Shown here piece by piece: positions 11,001 to 22,689 of a stretch of DNA of 64,000 nt. The stretch covers positions 15,146,001 through 15,210,000 of the forward strand of contig NC_080588.1 in assembly GCF_029962835.1 (NCBI RefSeq), in the 5' to 3' direction. The notes beneath the pieces are model-generated. The model made no database searches and was not told the origin of the DNA. It worked only from the letters and a program-made list of their open reading frames with translations. A program made the translations under genes and the position numbers. The number at the start of each line of letters is the position of its first letter. Positions within the stretch are counted from its first letter, which is position 1. This DNA comes from Magnolia sinica (lineage: Eukaryota > Streptophyta > Magnoliopsida > Magnoliales > Magnoliaceae).

Positions 11001-12869
11001 AGGCTTCTGATACTAACATATGATTGGTTACATCGTTAGAGAAGGAAGGATCGAGAATCCTTACTAAGAAGCCTTTAAGTTCTGTCCAATTATTGCATGG
11101 TTCTGGACGACGGTTTGGTATACGTTTAGGATGCATAAGCCATGCTATGAACGTCGGATTAGTGGATGGGTCATATCTAAAGAAGGTGGGTTCTTAGCTG
11201 ACTTGAAGAAAATGAGACCTTGGTCATGGCAGTTTTGTGATGACCAGATGATCTAATGATCTAGTTCGTTTAAATGGCTCAGATTCTTCCCAAAAGGTGT
11301 GTGGGGTCCATCTCATGGTGAAAGGTGGACCGTAGGTTAAGACATTCACACTACAGGCGAGAACTCCCCTGCCACTCCAATTTCTCCTCATTATCTCGTT
11401 CATTAGGAGGAACACTCGACAACCCTATCTTAGATGTCCCAGATTGTTCGAGCGAAGCTTCTAGAGAACAAGTGATGGATGGGATGGGTTTTGCTAAAAA
11501 TGGGATTTATTCCCTCCTCTTTTTATTGAGTAGGGTGCCATTTCCAGCAATGGTAGGGGTGATGAGGATCCTAGAGTGATACATGGGCAGAGTCCGACGT
11601 TTCTGAACGAATGGATTTGCTAGCGAGCGTTGCTGACGTGGATTTCTGCATTTGGAGAGTCCACGACGCCATGCTGGTTGGAGTGGGTGATCGTGCACAT
11701 GCAGGAGCTTCGTTGCTTCCAACCCGAACGTGGTTAGGGTTGGTGGCCCCCGCTGAACATGATGAATGGTTCAAATTTCAGAGGTGGTACCAAATGGTGG
11801 GTCATCTCGGTTACAGATGGATGTGTCCGTTTGAAATCACTTCAGGCGGGAAATGCTGGCTAAAATCATGGGATTTTGATTTTGATCGGGTTAAAGCTTG
11901 TTTGAACCAACACTAGTTGTCATGCACAGCAAGTGTACATGGTCCTGTGCACGTGCATGATTTAAAAGTGGGGCCCACAAGATGATCTAAGCCAATCAAC
12001 ACCGTCCATTTGTCTTGGAAGGTCTACTAATGGCTACAGATTAAGGGTTGGTATGTTCTAAAGGTTAGGTGGCCATTCTAGGGGGGTTTTTTTTTTTTAA
12101 AGTGTAGGTTTTAATAGGTTTGGTGGTTGTTTTAGTTCTAGCACGATTCCAAAGGAGGGGTCCATGTGATGGTCTTAGCAATCCGCACCGTTCATTCCTC
12201 TTGAGTGGTCCACTAAACACTCAAGGCTAAGGATTAGTTGATATTAAAGGTTTGGTGGGTTTCAAATTTGATCCACACCAACCATTCGATCCATTGGTCC
12301 ATGTAAGGCCATGATCCCAAGAATGAGACTGCTTTAACACTTAGGTAGGCCTTATGATTCAATCTTTGGTCTTCAACCTTCCATCTGCGTCTCTTAAACA
12401 GTCAGACTGCTATTTAGACTAATCATCAATGTTTTAAAATCCCTTTTCTAGCGTAGATGAAAATTGCTATCAGGTTGGATGGTCAGATGGCTTTATTGTA
12501 GTGGTCAAGTGATGGATTCCCAACTTGAATAATGTGGATACGATGAATGGTAAATCTGACGATTCGGGTCTCAGTCTTAAAGATGATCTACGATTAGGGC
12601 CTTCTATGATTCGTACTGGACGCTTTGATCTGTCTATCAAAGTAATTAGTCTATTAGGGTGATTGAAATCCTAAAAATGGAGTTTACTTGTTGACGTAGC
12701 GATCCTTCTACAAAATCAACAAATAGATAACTTGTTCTAGGATTGAATATTACCCCCGACGGTCATATTTGGGCTAGAACGTATGAACATTTAGAGGAAT
12801 TAGATTTGTGATTATATTGAGTTAGATTACTCGGTAACACTCGAGTACTGAAAAGTACGGGGTGTTACG
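8005..12869. mobile_element. element F: 4.9-kb non-coding LTR-like insertion (possible solo LTR)
   Basis: Starts TGTAACATCG and ends GGTGTTACG, giving inverted ends (TGTAACA/TGTTACg), with a perfect 5-bp duplication TATTT at 8000-8004 and 12870-12874. It splits a copia gag whose frame resumes on the far side, which fixes the boundaries. Both ends can fold: the left has GTTCTCAT...ATGAGAAC, the right GTAACACTCGAGTACTG...TACGGGGTGTTAC. No gag, pol or second LTR is visible inside, so a solo LTR of a large gypsy family is the simplest reading. The interior holds a tandem repeat (8609-8780), a CT-rich stretch at 10880-10935 and shadow frames only. Confidence 0.7.
8609..8780 (+). repeat. tandem repeat inside F
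   Basis: Four degenerate units of about 45 bp sharing AAGGAGAACTAG(C/T)CAC...AAAAG; alternate units are most alike, giving a higher-order period near 95 bp. A 97-codon frame runs through it only because the repeat lacks stops. Confidence 0.75.
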
Positions 12870-13660
12870 TATTTACTATGTGGTTTCCCCCAATGAATTT
12901 AAATGCATTTGCATATGTGAAACTAGAAAAGAAGTGGGATACATATTGGAAGTCTTCCACGAGAACTAGTATAGTAAAAATATCAAAGCTTCAACTCTTA
13001 ATGACTTAATTTGAAAGTTTAAAATTGGAATAGTCTAAATGTTTTTTGGAATTTTATTTAAAGTTAAATATTATTTGTAACTCATTGTGTGGTTTAGGAG
13101 AAAGGATTATAGAGGGGCGTATATGTAAAAAATAAAATAAAATACTTAGATCCCTATCGGATAGGTTCACTCCCAAGATAACCTTGGTGAAAGAGTATAG
13201 AAACATACATAAGATGAAAGTAAAAGAACTCTTAGGTTCCCTACAAACATGTGAACTACACTTAAAACATCTTATAAAAATTCACATAGGCTTAAAATTG
13301 TTAAATTTAAAAGTGATAGTGATGATGAGGATGGGGATGATGATGAGAATTTCAAAATAAAATTTAAGAAATTTCTCAAATTGAGTATAAGGAGGAGTTG
13401 TGACAAGAAGGACAAAATTGTTGAGAATTGTAAAGGTAAATCTGTTAAAAAACCTAACAAGTCCAATGTTATAACTGTGAGGGTTATGTATGCATTACTA
13501 CCGATTGCCCTAGTAAAGTAAGATTCAAAGACAATGCTATGGCGACAACATGAGATGATATGGGGAGTTTGAATCCACTTCAGAAGATGCCTCTAATGTT
13601 GAAGACCTTATTCTCTTACGTGTCTTAATGGCATACACCACAATATCCCTCCTTAGATAC
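12870..13660 (+). pseudogene. gag: copia gag, C-terminal part with decayed zinc knuckle
   Basis: Directly after F the frame resumes as VSPNEFKCICICETRKEV...ILEVFHEN, the continuation of the block broken at 8004. An acidic run follows (13314-13350, SDSDDEDGDDDE) and then a knuckle at 13471-13512, CYNCEGYVCITTDC, in which the usual His is Cys. The trailer (ATTWDDM...EDASNVEDL) fits the gag-protease junction of copia elements. Protease and pol are not found downstream. The minus-strand frame 13272-13466 is a shadow. Confidence 0.7.
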
Positions 13661-14437
13661 TTGTGAGACAATAACACCTTAGGTACGTGACCTTAAAAGG
13701 TCCCTTTTGGCTGAATTGTTGAATTAGAGGATTCAGCCTCATTAGTGAATACCATAGGTAAATCAGAGATTTTAGCCTAATTTTATGCTTAATTTTTAAA
13801 TTCGAGGATTATAGTCTCATTTGTTCCGATAGTATAAGCTTTAAAGTTGTTGAATTTTAGTATAATATATTTTTAACTTAAGCTATCATTGTTCATTCCT
13901 ATTTCAATTGACATCTCATTTAAATGATAATAATAAGCATGCTCAATGTTTTAATGTTTATATGCACTCGAACAATAACTAAGGTACCTTTGATGTTATA
14001 AGGTCTTGGGATACCATTAAAATAATTTCCATGTGGTTAAACATGCCAAGGTCGCAAAGACCATGTGAACATCACCATATGCATAATAAGGGTCGGCCTA
14101 TAAGATACCAATAAAATAACATCCATGTGGTTAAACATGCCAAGGTCGTAAAGACCATGTGAACATCACCATATGCATAATATGGTTCCGCCTATAAAAA
14201 ATCATAACGGGCCTCCAACTTCTAAATCTGAACAATTGAATGTGTTCTAAGCGTGATTATTATGCTACATGTAAAATTTTAGCCCAAATTAACCCCTAAC
14301 AAGTGAGATCTATCCAAAAATGGATTTGATAGTTCATATCAAATTTAGGACAAATTTGATCATTACACACCGGATCCATACCACTGAAATGGTTGAACAT
14401 GTGGAATAAAGCTTTTACATTAAAATCAAGGTTAAAT
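13661..14437. other. non-coding flank with a 94-bp tandem duplication
   Basis: No gene is visible. 14010-14198 is a direct duplication of period 94 bp (shared core CCATGTGGTTAAACATGCC). The rest is AT-rich sequence that forms the target of the SINE. Confidence 0.55.
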
Positions 14438-14567
14438 AGACTTAAATAAGGGTCCTTACACATGCCTTGGTGGTAGTTTCACAAGAGTTGCTACAGGAGG
14501 GGTCATAGGTTCAGGCACCCATTGTGGTGAAATTCCACTATGGTATAAGTGCATGGGTGTATGTGGG
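14438..14567 (+). mobile_element. tRNA-derived SINE, 5' part with target duplication
   Basis: 14438-14453 is a 16-bp duplication (AGACTTAAATAAGGGT) that recurs as 15 bp at 44129-44143. The body has an A-box-like TGGTGGTAGTTTC (about 14467) and a B-box-like GGTTCAGGCACC (about 14508), the internal RNA polymerase III promoter of tRNA-derived SINEs, then GTGCATGGGTGTATGTGGG. Element A is inserted at the end of this block, and the SINE tail resumes at 44098. It would be transcribed by Pol III and mobilised by a LINE. Confidence 0.7.
14563..14567. repeat. target-site duplication of element A (left)
   Basis: GTGGG, identical to 44093-44097, immediately outside the TG...CA ends of the two long LTRs. 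Confidence 0.85.
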
Positions 14568-16022
14568 TGATTGCTTGCATCCAAGTGCAGAGGTTCATAA
14601 GTAGTATCTTGTGAATACAGGGTCGATCCCATAAGGAGATGGTTTAGGAGAATGACAAATCAAATGCAAAACCAACTAAGGAAAACTGACCTACAAGAGT
14701 TCTAATTAGTGGATGCAATGATTTTGAGGGTTTTGTTTTTAAATGGAATTTAATTAAATTAAAAACAACATCCAAGCTTCAAAGTTCCACACATAGGTTA
14801 ATAACCCATAAATCATGATGACTTTAATAACACAATTAGGACCGAACACTATGGTTGGCCTAATCAAAAAATAAAACAGTGCAAATCTTTTAATAAATGA
14901 CATAAGAGATTAGAGAATCATGGATTTGCACCATTAACATATATTTTCAAGCGCCAGTGATTGTAAGCATTCAATATCTATGAGATAATGAATCAAACAA
15001 TGTAATAGGTTGAAAATATCTCCCATCTAGGAAATGTAATGATCCAGGTTAAGCCTATCCATCATTATGGAAATCACATGATAGAAACATATGGATCTTA
15101 CATGATGATAAAAAACCTAAACTTAGATAATTGATAACATGCATACATCATTCATCTCATTATTAAAAATAATCAATCATCATAATTTATAAAATCATTA
15201 AACCCATGTGTTTCCCTTCTAACTTGGGCTAGAGAGAACTAGAAAGACATAATTAAAACAAAGAAAACAAAAAGCAAGTACATAAACAAATAAAGATGTA
15301 AAAAAAAAAACTTGTAAAGAAAAACAAAAACAAAAACTATGAAACTTGAAAATTTTCAAAAAAAACTAGAAAGCTCTAAAAAAAACCCTAGATCTGCTTC
15401 AAAAACCTTACGTACGCTTTAGAAGTCCGTAGGAAACCTCTATTTATAGCCTAGCTCGATTACTTTGAAAAAACAAACTCTCTTTACGCAATCTGCATGA
15501 CACAGTGTTACACTCTATGCGATTTCGGAGGCACAGAAATTTGCTTCGGTGGCACCCAAATCTACATTCTATTGCATCTGAAATTATATGTGTAGAGTAC
15601 TTAGGTGGCACAATTTGCCACCGAATTTTCTACCAAAATTGATTTCGGTGGCACCGAATTAAACTGTTTTCTTACTGGACTGTTTTGTACACTTTAGGTG
15701 GCACTGAAATTGGCTTAGGTGACACCGAAATATCCTATTTTTTTGTTGTTTAACTTGTGCTTTTGCCAATCTTTTCTCTATCCTTTGTACTTGGTTTCCT
15801 TGGATCTTTGGCATGAGAATTCTCCGTTCTTGGTCTGCTAAGATCCATCCTTTACCATGATGATTCTTGAGCATTAAATCCATGCTTTTAACATTCTTTT
15901 CAATTTAAGCTCTCAGATTCACCTTGTAACATAAACATGCATAAAACATAACATTAAGTAGTATCATGTTCATAAAACCAAGATATAAATGGGGAAAAAT
16001 ATGCAATATTTGAGTCTCAACA
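14568..16022 (-). repeat. element A 3' LTR
   Basis: 1455 bp, starting (plus strand) TGATTGCTTGCATCC and ending GAGTCTCAACA. It pairs with 42664-44092. The complement of a TATA box (TATTTATAG, about 15440) and a cluster of GGTGGCACCGAAAT-like motifs (15515-15735) lie inside. The minus-strand frame 15659-15883 lies within the LTR and is not taken as a gene. Confidence 0.88.
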
Positions 16023-16033
16023 CACCCCCCAAC
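16023..16033 (-). other. element A polypurine tract
   Basis: Plus strand CACCCCCCAAC, i.e. GTTGGGGGGTG on the element strand, directly before the 3' LTR. This is the expected primer site for plus-strand DNA synthesis. Confidence 0.7.
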
Positions 16034-17390
16034 CAGTGTTTTGCTAATCCCGAGCAAAATAATCGAAGAAATTTTTTAAATAAAAATAAGAATAAAAACT
16101 AATTCAAAATAAAAACAAAAATTCTAACTACACCACTTTTGGAGGTAATCTTGATTGCATTTAACATATGGAACAAGCCTTTAAATCCATAGGTTTCCCC
16201 TAGTGGACGAGTTATAGTCTTGTGAGGGTTTCTAGAAATGTTACCTACAAACATTGAAAACATGGAGAGTAGTTTAAAATTCAGAATTTATACAATTATG
16301 CCTCAATTTATCATATGAATTTCAAAACAAAGCAACACTTGTCCTAAGTCTAAAGTTAGTCAGAATCTCAATTTCCTAATCCATTACATCCTTAAGTTTA
16401 AAGACCTAATCAAAATTTAAAATAGTTATGATCCAATGCACTTAGGTGCTTGGTGACACTAGTCTAACTTTGAGAAATATGCATGTTCCCTATCTTAACT
16501 CCTTTCAATCATCCTAAGAATATGAAATCTTTACTTATCTCATTTCCTTCATGCCCTTTCTTCTTTTATCATCATATCCTCATTATTATAGACCACCTTT
16601 AGATGAAGATTCCCACCGAGTTTGCTTCATAACCTAAGGTATCATAATTGTAACGGTAACAACACTGGATACTTAGGTATCCTTACTCCGAATTACTGAA
16701 AAATTGCTATGGTCATTACATTCATAAAATTTTCTTTTTTCCATCACTTTTTTTTCTTTTTTTTTTCCTTTCATATTCTTTCTTTTAAGCATATGTCACT
16801 GGTACTATTTTATTCAACCTTGTTTGAATCAAAATTTGTTATTCTAGTTCACATATCATATTCATCACTTAGTTAGCTATGGTGTATTATGAATTTAGTA
16901 CATCAAATTACAACTCACTTTAAACTAGTGATTAGATAATCGAACTCAAGTCTATAATTTTTAGTTATCAAAATTTTGACTACTATTAACCTAAACTAAG
17001 TATTAACTTTGTCTTTAGAATTCGCATAATATTATGTTCACATTCTTGTATTAAAAAAAAATTATTTTTGAATTTTTTTAAAAAAAGCAGACTCTACTAT
17101 TCTTAAAATATAAACTCACATGGGTAACTATCCACACCCCCTAACCTAAAATTTACATTGTCCCCAATGTAATGATACGTATAATACAGAAAATATGAGA
17201 ATAATAAAAATAAAAGAAAGGATGGATAGTACCTGCCATGAAGAACTCACCTGCAAGGTGACATTAAAAAAATGAATATTATACAAATCCTACACAACTA
17301 CTCCGTTAGACTAAGAGCATCAATTCGAATATTCTGCCTCATGAAGAAGAACAAACTCCTCTCCTAAATGAAGGTTTTTCATATAAGCCT
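16034..17390 (-). other. element A 3' untranslated region
   Basis: About 1.36 kb of AT-rich non-coding sequence between integrase and the 3' LTR, with poly-T runs at 16745-16770. Athila-type elements often have a long region here, sometimes with an env-like frame. I find no such frame. Confidence 0.5.
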
Positions 17391-18480
17391 TTAATCTTTA
17401 ACCATTAACCTTATACACTTTGCATTACGGGGATTCTCAATTTCAACAGCCCTATAAGTATATACATTCTTCACAATGAAGGGGCCTGTCCATCTTGACC
17501 TTAACTTTCCCGGAAAGAACTGGAGATGAGAATTGTACAATAGGACCTTTTTGCTGAGATTCAAACTTCTTCCCCAGGATGTTGTCATGGAAAACTTTGG
17601 TTCTCTCTTTATAGATTTTAGAGTTTTTATAGGAGTCTCTCCTCAACTCCTCTAATTCATTCAACTCTAATTTCCTTTGTCCACTTGCTTGGTCCATGTC
17701 AAAGTTTAATTTCTTTATTGCCTAGTTTGCTTTATGTTCCAATTCCACAGGCAAGTGACAAGCCTTTCCATACACCAATTTGTATGGGGATATTCCAATT
17801 GGGGTCTTATAAGTAGTCCTATAAGCTTATAAAGCGTCGGATAGTCTAATGGGACCAATCTTTCCTATCTGGCCTTATACTTTTCTCCAAAATGTGTTTG
17901 ATTTTCTGATTAGAAATCTTAGCTTGCCCACTTGTTTATGGGTGGTATAAGGTGCTCACTTTATGCTTGATGTCATATTTCTTCATCAAACCCTTAAATA
18001 TTCTATTGCAAAAGTGAGACCTACCATCACTAATGATGGCCTTTGGAGTTCCAAATCTAGAAAAAATATTTTCCTTGAGGAATCATATGACCACTTTGTT
18101 GTCATTGGTTCTAGTTGGAACTGCCTTAATCTACTTGGAAACATAGTCCACACCAACCAATATATAAAGAGATTTAAAAGAAGATGGAAATGGACCCATA
18201 AAATCAATACCCCAATAATAAAAATTCTTCAATGGTAAAATAGGGGATAAAGGCATCATGTTGTGCCTGAACACTCTTCCCAATCTTTGACATTTATTAC
18301 ACGCAACACGGAAAGCGTGGGTGTCTTTAAATATGGTGGGCCAGTAGAACCTATACTTTAGGATTTTTGCAGTGATTTTCTTATTAGAAAAATGGCCACC
18401 ACATACTTCCATGTGGCAAAAGGCAATAACACTCTAAACTTCATTCTCTAGGACATAATGTCTAAAAATTTGATTAGTCC
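17391..18480 (-). pseudogene. int: integrase of element A, degenerate
   Basis: Integrase inserts element cDNA. From the N-terminus: zinc-binding segment HMEVCGGHF...CNKCQRLG (18415-18285), core aspartate in WGIDFMGPF (about 18210), second aspartate in AIISDGRSHF (about 18030), and C-terminal [13 protein letters not shown] (about 17480) with GPF intact. The third catalytic residue, the Glu of the TSGQAE motif, reads Lys (TSGQAKISN, about 17920), consistent with a G-to-A change. Stops and frame changes break the gene between 18130 and 17700. The plus-strand frame 17963-18238 is its shadow. Confidence 0.85.
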
Positions 18481-18975
18481 CATATTTATATAAATACGAG
18501 TCATCCTAGAAGAAGTTCCTAACCTCAGTTTCAGAATGCTTCCTATCTTGTGACTTCCAATGGTATGACATTTTTTCCATCACAAGATAGTTCACTCTAT
18601 CCACATACCAAGGCAATTTGGAGATTGCAAATAATTGTTCATCAGGGAAAGTGTCCTGGATATGCATCTCCTCAGTAAAATCATCTAACACCAATCTGAA
18701 AAGGTGATCATCCGCTACGTTCTTTACTCTTGTCTTATCTTTTATCTCTAAGTCAAATCCCTAGAGTAGGAGGATCCATCTCAAAAGTCTCGGCTTTGCA
18801 TCCATCTTAGATAACAAATATTTCAAAGCTGAGTGGTCTGTGAAAATGACCACTTTGGATCACATCAAGTAGGACCTAAACTTATCCAAATAAAAACTAT
18901 TCTAAGTAACTTCTTTTAAGTTGTTAAGTAGTTCACTTGGGCTGAGTTTAGAGTTCTACTCGTATAGTGAATAAC
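18481..18975 (-). pseudogene. RNase H and RNase H-integrase linker of element A
   Basis: Frame 18694-18506 reads LDDFTEEMHIQDTFPDEQL, the linker typical of Athila-like Pol between RNase H (...VADHLSRL-like) and integrase. Upstream, 18760-18975 holds RNase H blocks (for example the region encoding [13 protein letters not shown]-type sequence near 18810) with frame breaks. RNase H removes the RNA strand of the hybrid during reverse transcription. Confidence 0.65.
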
Positions 18976-20248
18976 CTATGGTCGCTTATGTTTCCTTTTA
19001 CCCAAAACAGCCACTATGACATAATCACTTGCATCACACATTAGTTCAAAAGGAAGTGTCCAATCAGGTGGATGCATGATAGGTGCAGTGGTAAGGGATG
19101 ATTTAATTTTATTAAAGACACTTGCACACTTATCTGTCCACTTAAATGGAACATCCTTCTGAAGAAGATTAGTTAAGGGTCTAATAATGACACTAAAGTC
19201 CTTGATGAATCTTCTAGAGAAACCAGCATGCCCCAGAAGTGATCTAATATCTCTAACAGTTTTGGGGAATAGGTAGATTAGCAATAATGTCGAGTTTTTA
19301 GCGATCCACCTTGATTCCATTTTTGGAGAAAATATGGCCCAAAATAATTCCCTTTTGAACCATGAAATGACACTTCTCCCAATTTAAGACAAGGTGCTTC
19401 TCTTCACACATAGATAAGACAAGAGATAAATTCTTGATGTATTCCTCAAAACTACTCCCAAATACAGAGAAGTCATCCCTAAAAACCTCAAGAAACTTTC
19501 CAACCATATTTAAAAAAAAATACTTATCATACACCATTGGAAAGTTGCTGGGGCGTTATATAATCCAAATGGCATCCGTTTGAAAGAAAACATGACAAAT
19601 GGACAAGTGAACGTGGTTTTCTCTTGGTCTTCCAGGGTTATCTTTATTTGGTTATATCCAAAATATCCATAAAGGAAACTATAAAAGGAGTGACCTGCTA
19701 CCTTCTCTAAAACTTGATCAATGAATGGTAGAGGGAAATGGTCATTCTTTGTGACCGTATTCAATTTTCTATAATCAATGCAAAGACGCTAACCTGTGGT
19801 GACACGTGTTGGCATGAGTTCATTATTAGCATTTTGTAGAATAATTTTTTCAGATTTCTTTGGAACTACTTGTGTTGGACTCACCCAAACACTATTGGAT
19901 ATTGGTTGATGATTCCCATATCCAACAATTTGATCACCTCATTTTTTACAACTTCTATCATGTTTGGATTGAGACGCCTTTAACGTTGTCTAATTAGTTT
20001 GGTGTCCTCATCGAGGTGGATCCGATGGGTGCATATGGAAGGGCTTATACCCTCAATGTCATAAATGGTCCAGCCAAGGCTCCTTTGTGGTCCCTTAGAA
20101 CATTTAACAATTTAATCTCTTGATCCTTGTTTAAAAATGAAGAGATCACCATAAGATAAGTTTCATTTTCTGCCAAGTATGCATACTTAAGCTCATTTAA
20201 TAGTGGTTTTAGATCAAGCTTTGGAGCATTGGTTAGTGATGACAGAGG
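18976..20248 (-). pseudogene. reverse transcriptase of element A, catalytic site lost
   Basis: Blocks in order: KNDHFPLPFIDQVLEKVAGH (about 19750), FLYGYFGYNQI (about 19670), TFTCPFVMFSFKRMPFGL (about 19600), then FRDDFSVFGSS (about 19480), CEEKHLVLNWEKCHFMVQKG (about 19380), and the connection SLLGHAGFSRRFIKDFS...PFELMCDASDYV (19260-19010). The first catalytic Asp, normally in FLDGYSGY, is Tyr, and the YMDD-type box reads FRDD. With stops between blocks, RT cannot work. The sense strand continues rightward into protease at 20249. Confidence 0.88.
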
Positions 20249-20644
20249 CTATAAGTCCTTGATAGACAGGATTTGAGTGCACGGTCTCCATCGGTACATA
20301 CCAATGTCCTGGGTGGTAGTGCTCTCATTATCATCACAAATTTTAGCAAGCACTTTTTCTAAATCAGAATTTTTCAAGTCTCCAAAAACTTTAACTAATT
20401 TCTTAGGTAGGCTAGGTTCCAATTCCTCTTCCTCTTTCAAGCAGTCCATAAAATTCAGCTCATGGACCTCATTATTGTCTATGGGCTGCTTACATAAATT
20501 GATAATATTGAGCTCTAAGGTCATGTTACCAAAAGACAACTTCATCATTCCATTCTTATAATTGATGATTGTATTTGAAGATGATAGGAATGGGCGGCCT
20601 AAAATAATGGGAACTTGAGCGCTGACATTTACACATGGTTCAGT
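20249..20644 (-). pseudogene. pro: element A protease C-terminus and linker
   Basis: Read from 20644 leftward: TEPCVNVSAQVPIILGRPFL, then the open frame MKLSFGNMTLELNI...DLKNSDLEKVLAKICDD. The ILGRPFL motif is the second conserved retropepsin block. The N-terminal half of the same protein lies 10 kb away at 30850-31336: B separates the codons ...FIVPD and TEP.... This fixes the insertion point of B. Confidence 0.85.
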
Positions 20645-20649
20645 GTTTA
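20645..20649. repeat. target-site duplication of element B (left, decayed)
   Basis: GTTTA, against GTCTG at 30845-30849. The CTG of the intact copy reads TTA here, two changes of the kind expected from methyl-cytosine decay at a CHG site on both strands. The uninterrupted protease reading across the site supports the pairing. Confidence 0.7.
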
Positions 20650-21350
20650 TGTTGTGACAAGAAACAAAAAGTATTTAATTTGGGGAATTATCTTACTTAA
20701 TAATAATAAAGAGAGAGAATAGAGAAAATAATCGTCAAATTTATTCATTTTGAATTCATCACATCGTTTTAATCCTTTGATTCTAGGATATAGTTCTTTA
20801 TAACAAAAATACAAGTGCTAAATAGACTCAAATATCAATTTCAGCAGCATTTCGGCTCATATCATTGATGTCTCCGTAAGAGATGAGTTGTGCGGATCTT
20901 TTCCATGCACACATCTTCCTTTATTAATGTAGTAAAAGAGTCCTGAAAGTCCCTTGAAGAATTTAGAATGACTCGAGACACTTTGGAAAATGAGCATGAT
21001 ACAGCCTTGTAGGGTAACGCATAACTTACGAAGGGTAGCATGACCTGGTCTTCTTCTTTCTCCTTCCTCTCTCTCTCCAATACCTGTCAGAGGCATTGGT
21101 TTCCTGAAAGTTTGATCCCTTAAATGAGGGGGGTAGGGGCTATTTATAGGCCTCCACACATGTGGGCCCTCGAATCTCATACTGTGGACCCCACTTTGCA
21201 TCTTCAATCCAACCATTCCTGAAGAGAGTAGCGTGGCCGGTGCAACTTGCTTCCAATGTAACTCAGCTTCCCTCTTTCTTTTATGCTTTACTTCAGTCTT
21301 CAATCTTCCTTCTTTGATTCCTTTCCTTAAAAATTTTTTATGCTTTAATA
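20650..21350 (-). repeat. element B 3' LTR
   Basis: 701 bp, plus-strand start TGTTGTGACAAG, end TGCTTTAATA. Roughly 8-9 mismatches per 100 against the 5' LTR in the alignable first 370 bp, plus deletions in the GC-richer middle that account for 108 bp. Contains CTATTTATAGGCCTCC (about 21139), the TATA region. Confidence 0.85.
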
Positions 21351-21368
21351 GATGCCCCCTTGATCCAA
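21351..21368 (-). other. element B polypurine tract
   Basis: Plus strand GATGCCCCCTTGATCCAA; the element strand reads ...AAGGGGGCATC directly before the 3' LTR. Confidence 0.7.
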
Positions 21369-21781
21369 GATTTGACCATTTGTCAAGTCAATTTAAAGGA
21401 TCAAAATTCATTACCTATGAACCGAGTTGCGTAGCCTCGCGCAACTCGCAAATGGGTCCCACCAACTATAAATATTGAACTCCCCAATTATTTTTTTTAC
21501 TTTCAAAAATTTCCCTTCAGTCTAGACCTTTTTCTATGCAACTCATCGTCCACGCTACTCATCCCATCGCGCAACTTAGAACCCGCGCTACTTGGCCTGT
21601 CTGCTACTTCAAATCCACGCAACTTGGAGTTCACGCAACTCTCCTACACTTAGTGCAAAATTCCTTATTCCAAAACTCTGCCCAATTTTTTAACTTTCCA
21701 GACTTAGTCAATTCCCTAATCCTTCAGACTTAGCCAATTCTCTGACCCTTCAAACTTAGCCAATTCTCTGATCCTTCCATA
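21369..21781 (+). promoter_or_regulatory. upstream region of the antisense PMD gene
   Basis: About 410 bp between the B 3' LTR and the PMD start codon. It has dense repeats of CGCAACT / CGCTACT motifs (21423-21630), which also occur inside the B-family LTRs. A TATAAATA at about 21468 lies some 310 bp before the ATG and could be a promoter element. This is inference only. Confidence 0.35.
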
Positions 21782-22460
21782 ATGGCTCGTACAAAGAGAA
21801 CATATCACCTTATAGAACCACCAACTAATTAACCCTCTCATGCTAGTCTTCCAAGTTCCTCCCAGATTCCTAACTCTCCTCCTCCAGTTCCTGCACCTTC
21901 TTCCTCAGCCCCTTTGCCTTCTTCAATTTTCGAACTTGCTCCTTCCCCTCTTACTCATGAAGAACGGCTAGGGAAAAGAATCAAAGTAACCAAGAAGCAA
22001 CGTGCCTATATAAAAGAACCTATTCTACCAGTTCTTGATTTTTTTGATAGAATGAAGACACTTTCTTGGCCGATATGCCAAGCCATCATCGCTGGAGACA
22101 TACCCGGACCTCCGCAACAAGGCCAGGAAATTGACTGGGAAACACGGCTAAAATCAACAGCCAATCTTCGTACTGATATCACTTGATCTCCTATCAGAGA
22201 AAATACACCGTCGCCATCCTTCTCTAAGAAGAAGTGAAAGAAATCGAAAGACCAAGAGCTTCAGGAGAAAATTAAGGAGCATAAGAAAAGAAAGCTTCCA
22301 AATACCTAGGATACTGTAAAAGCTCAAGATGATATCATAAAATTCAATAGCCCCTTCAGGAATGAGCTGATTGTAATCTCTCTGAACATTCGTCATCATC
22401 TATCTATTCTTAAGAGCAAACCCACGGATAGGACGACTCAAAGTAGAATGATGTACACAC
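21782..22460 (+). pseudogene. antisense PMD gene, N-terminal Ser/Pro-rich exon
   Basis: ATG at 21782 starts MARTKRTYHLIEPPTN, followed by a TAA (probably CAA originally). The same frame then runs through a Ser/Pro-rich block to PLTHEERLGKRIKVTKKQRAY and on past further stops (22184 TGA, 22235 TGA) to about 22460. The basic KRIKVTKK stretch could be a nuclear localisation signal. The preserved frame across several stops shows that it was once a long coding exon on the strand opposite to gag. Confidence 0.6.
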
Positions 22461-22689
22461 CAAACTAGTCCATGACAAATCCCAGGATGCTGGAGGGTAT
22501 CTTGTCAGAAAGAGGATCAAAACAACAAGTCAGTGGTATTCTTCCTATGCAGTTCCTCATTCCTTGCTACAACCCCCACGAACTGTTTCCCATGGCTTTT
22601 TACGAAACAATACGTTAGCACTTCAGAGATAGATGATTGTTGTGGGGAAATGAAGAATTTCGGACACGCGGTTTCTTATCCACACACAA

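Noticed and set aside
11325-11916. Overlapping frames of 84 and 101 codons in element F, plus minus-strand frames
   Set aside because: No recognisable motifs, overlapping frames on both strands, inside a non-coding LTR-like element.
17963-18238. Plus-strand 91-codon frame
   Set aside because: Exactly antisense to the integrase core of element A, which has clear motifs.
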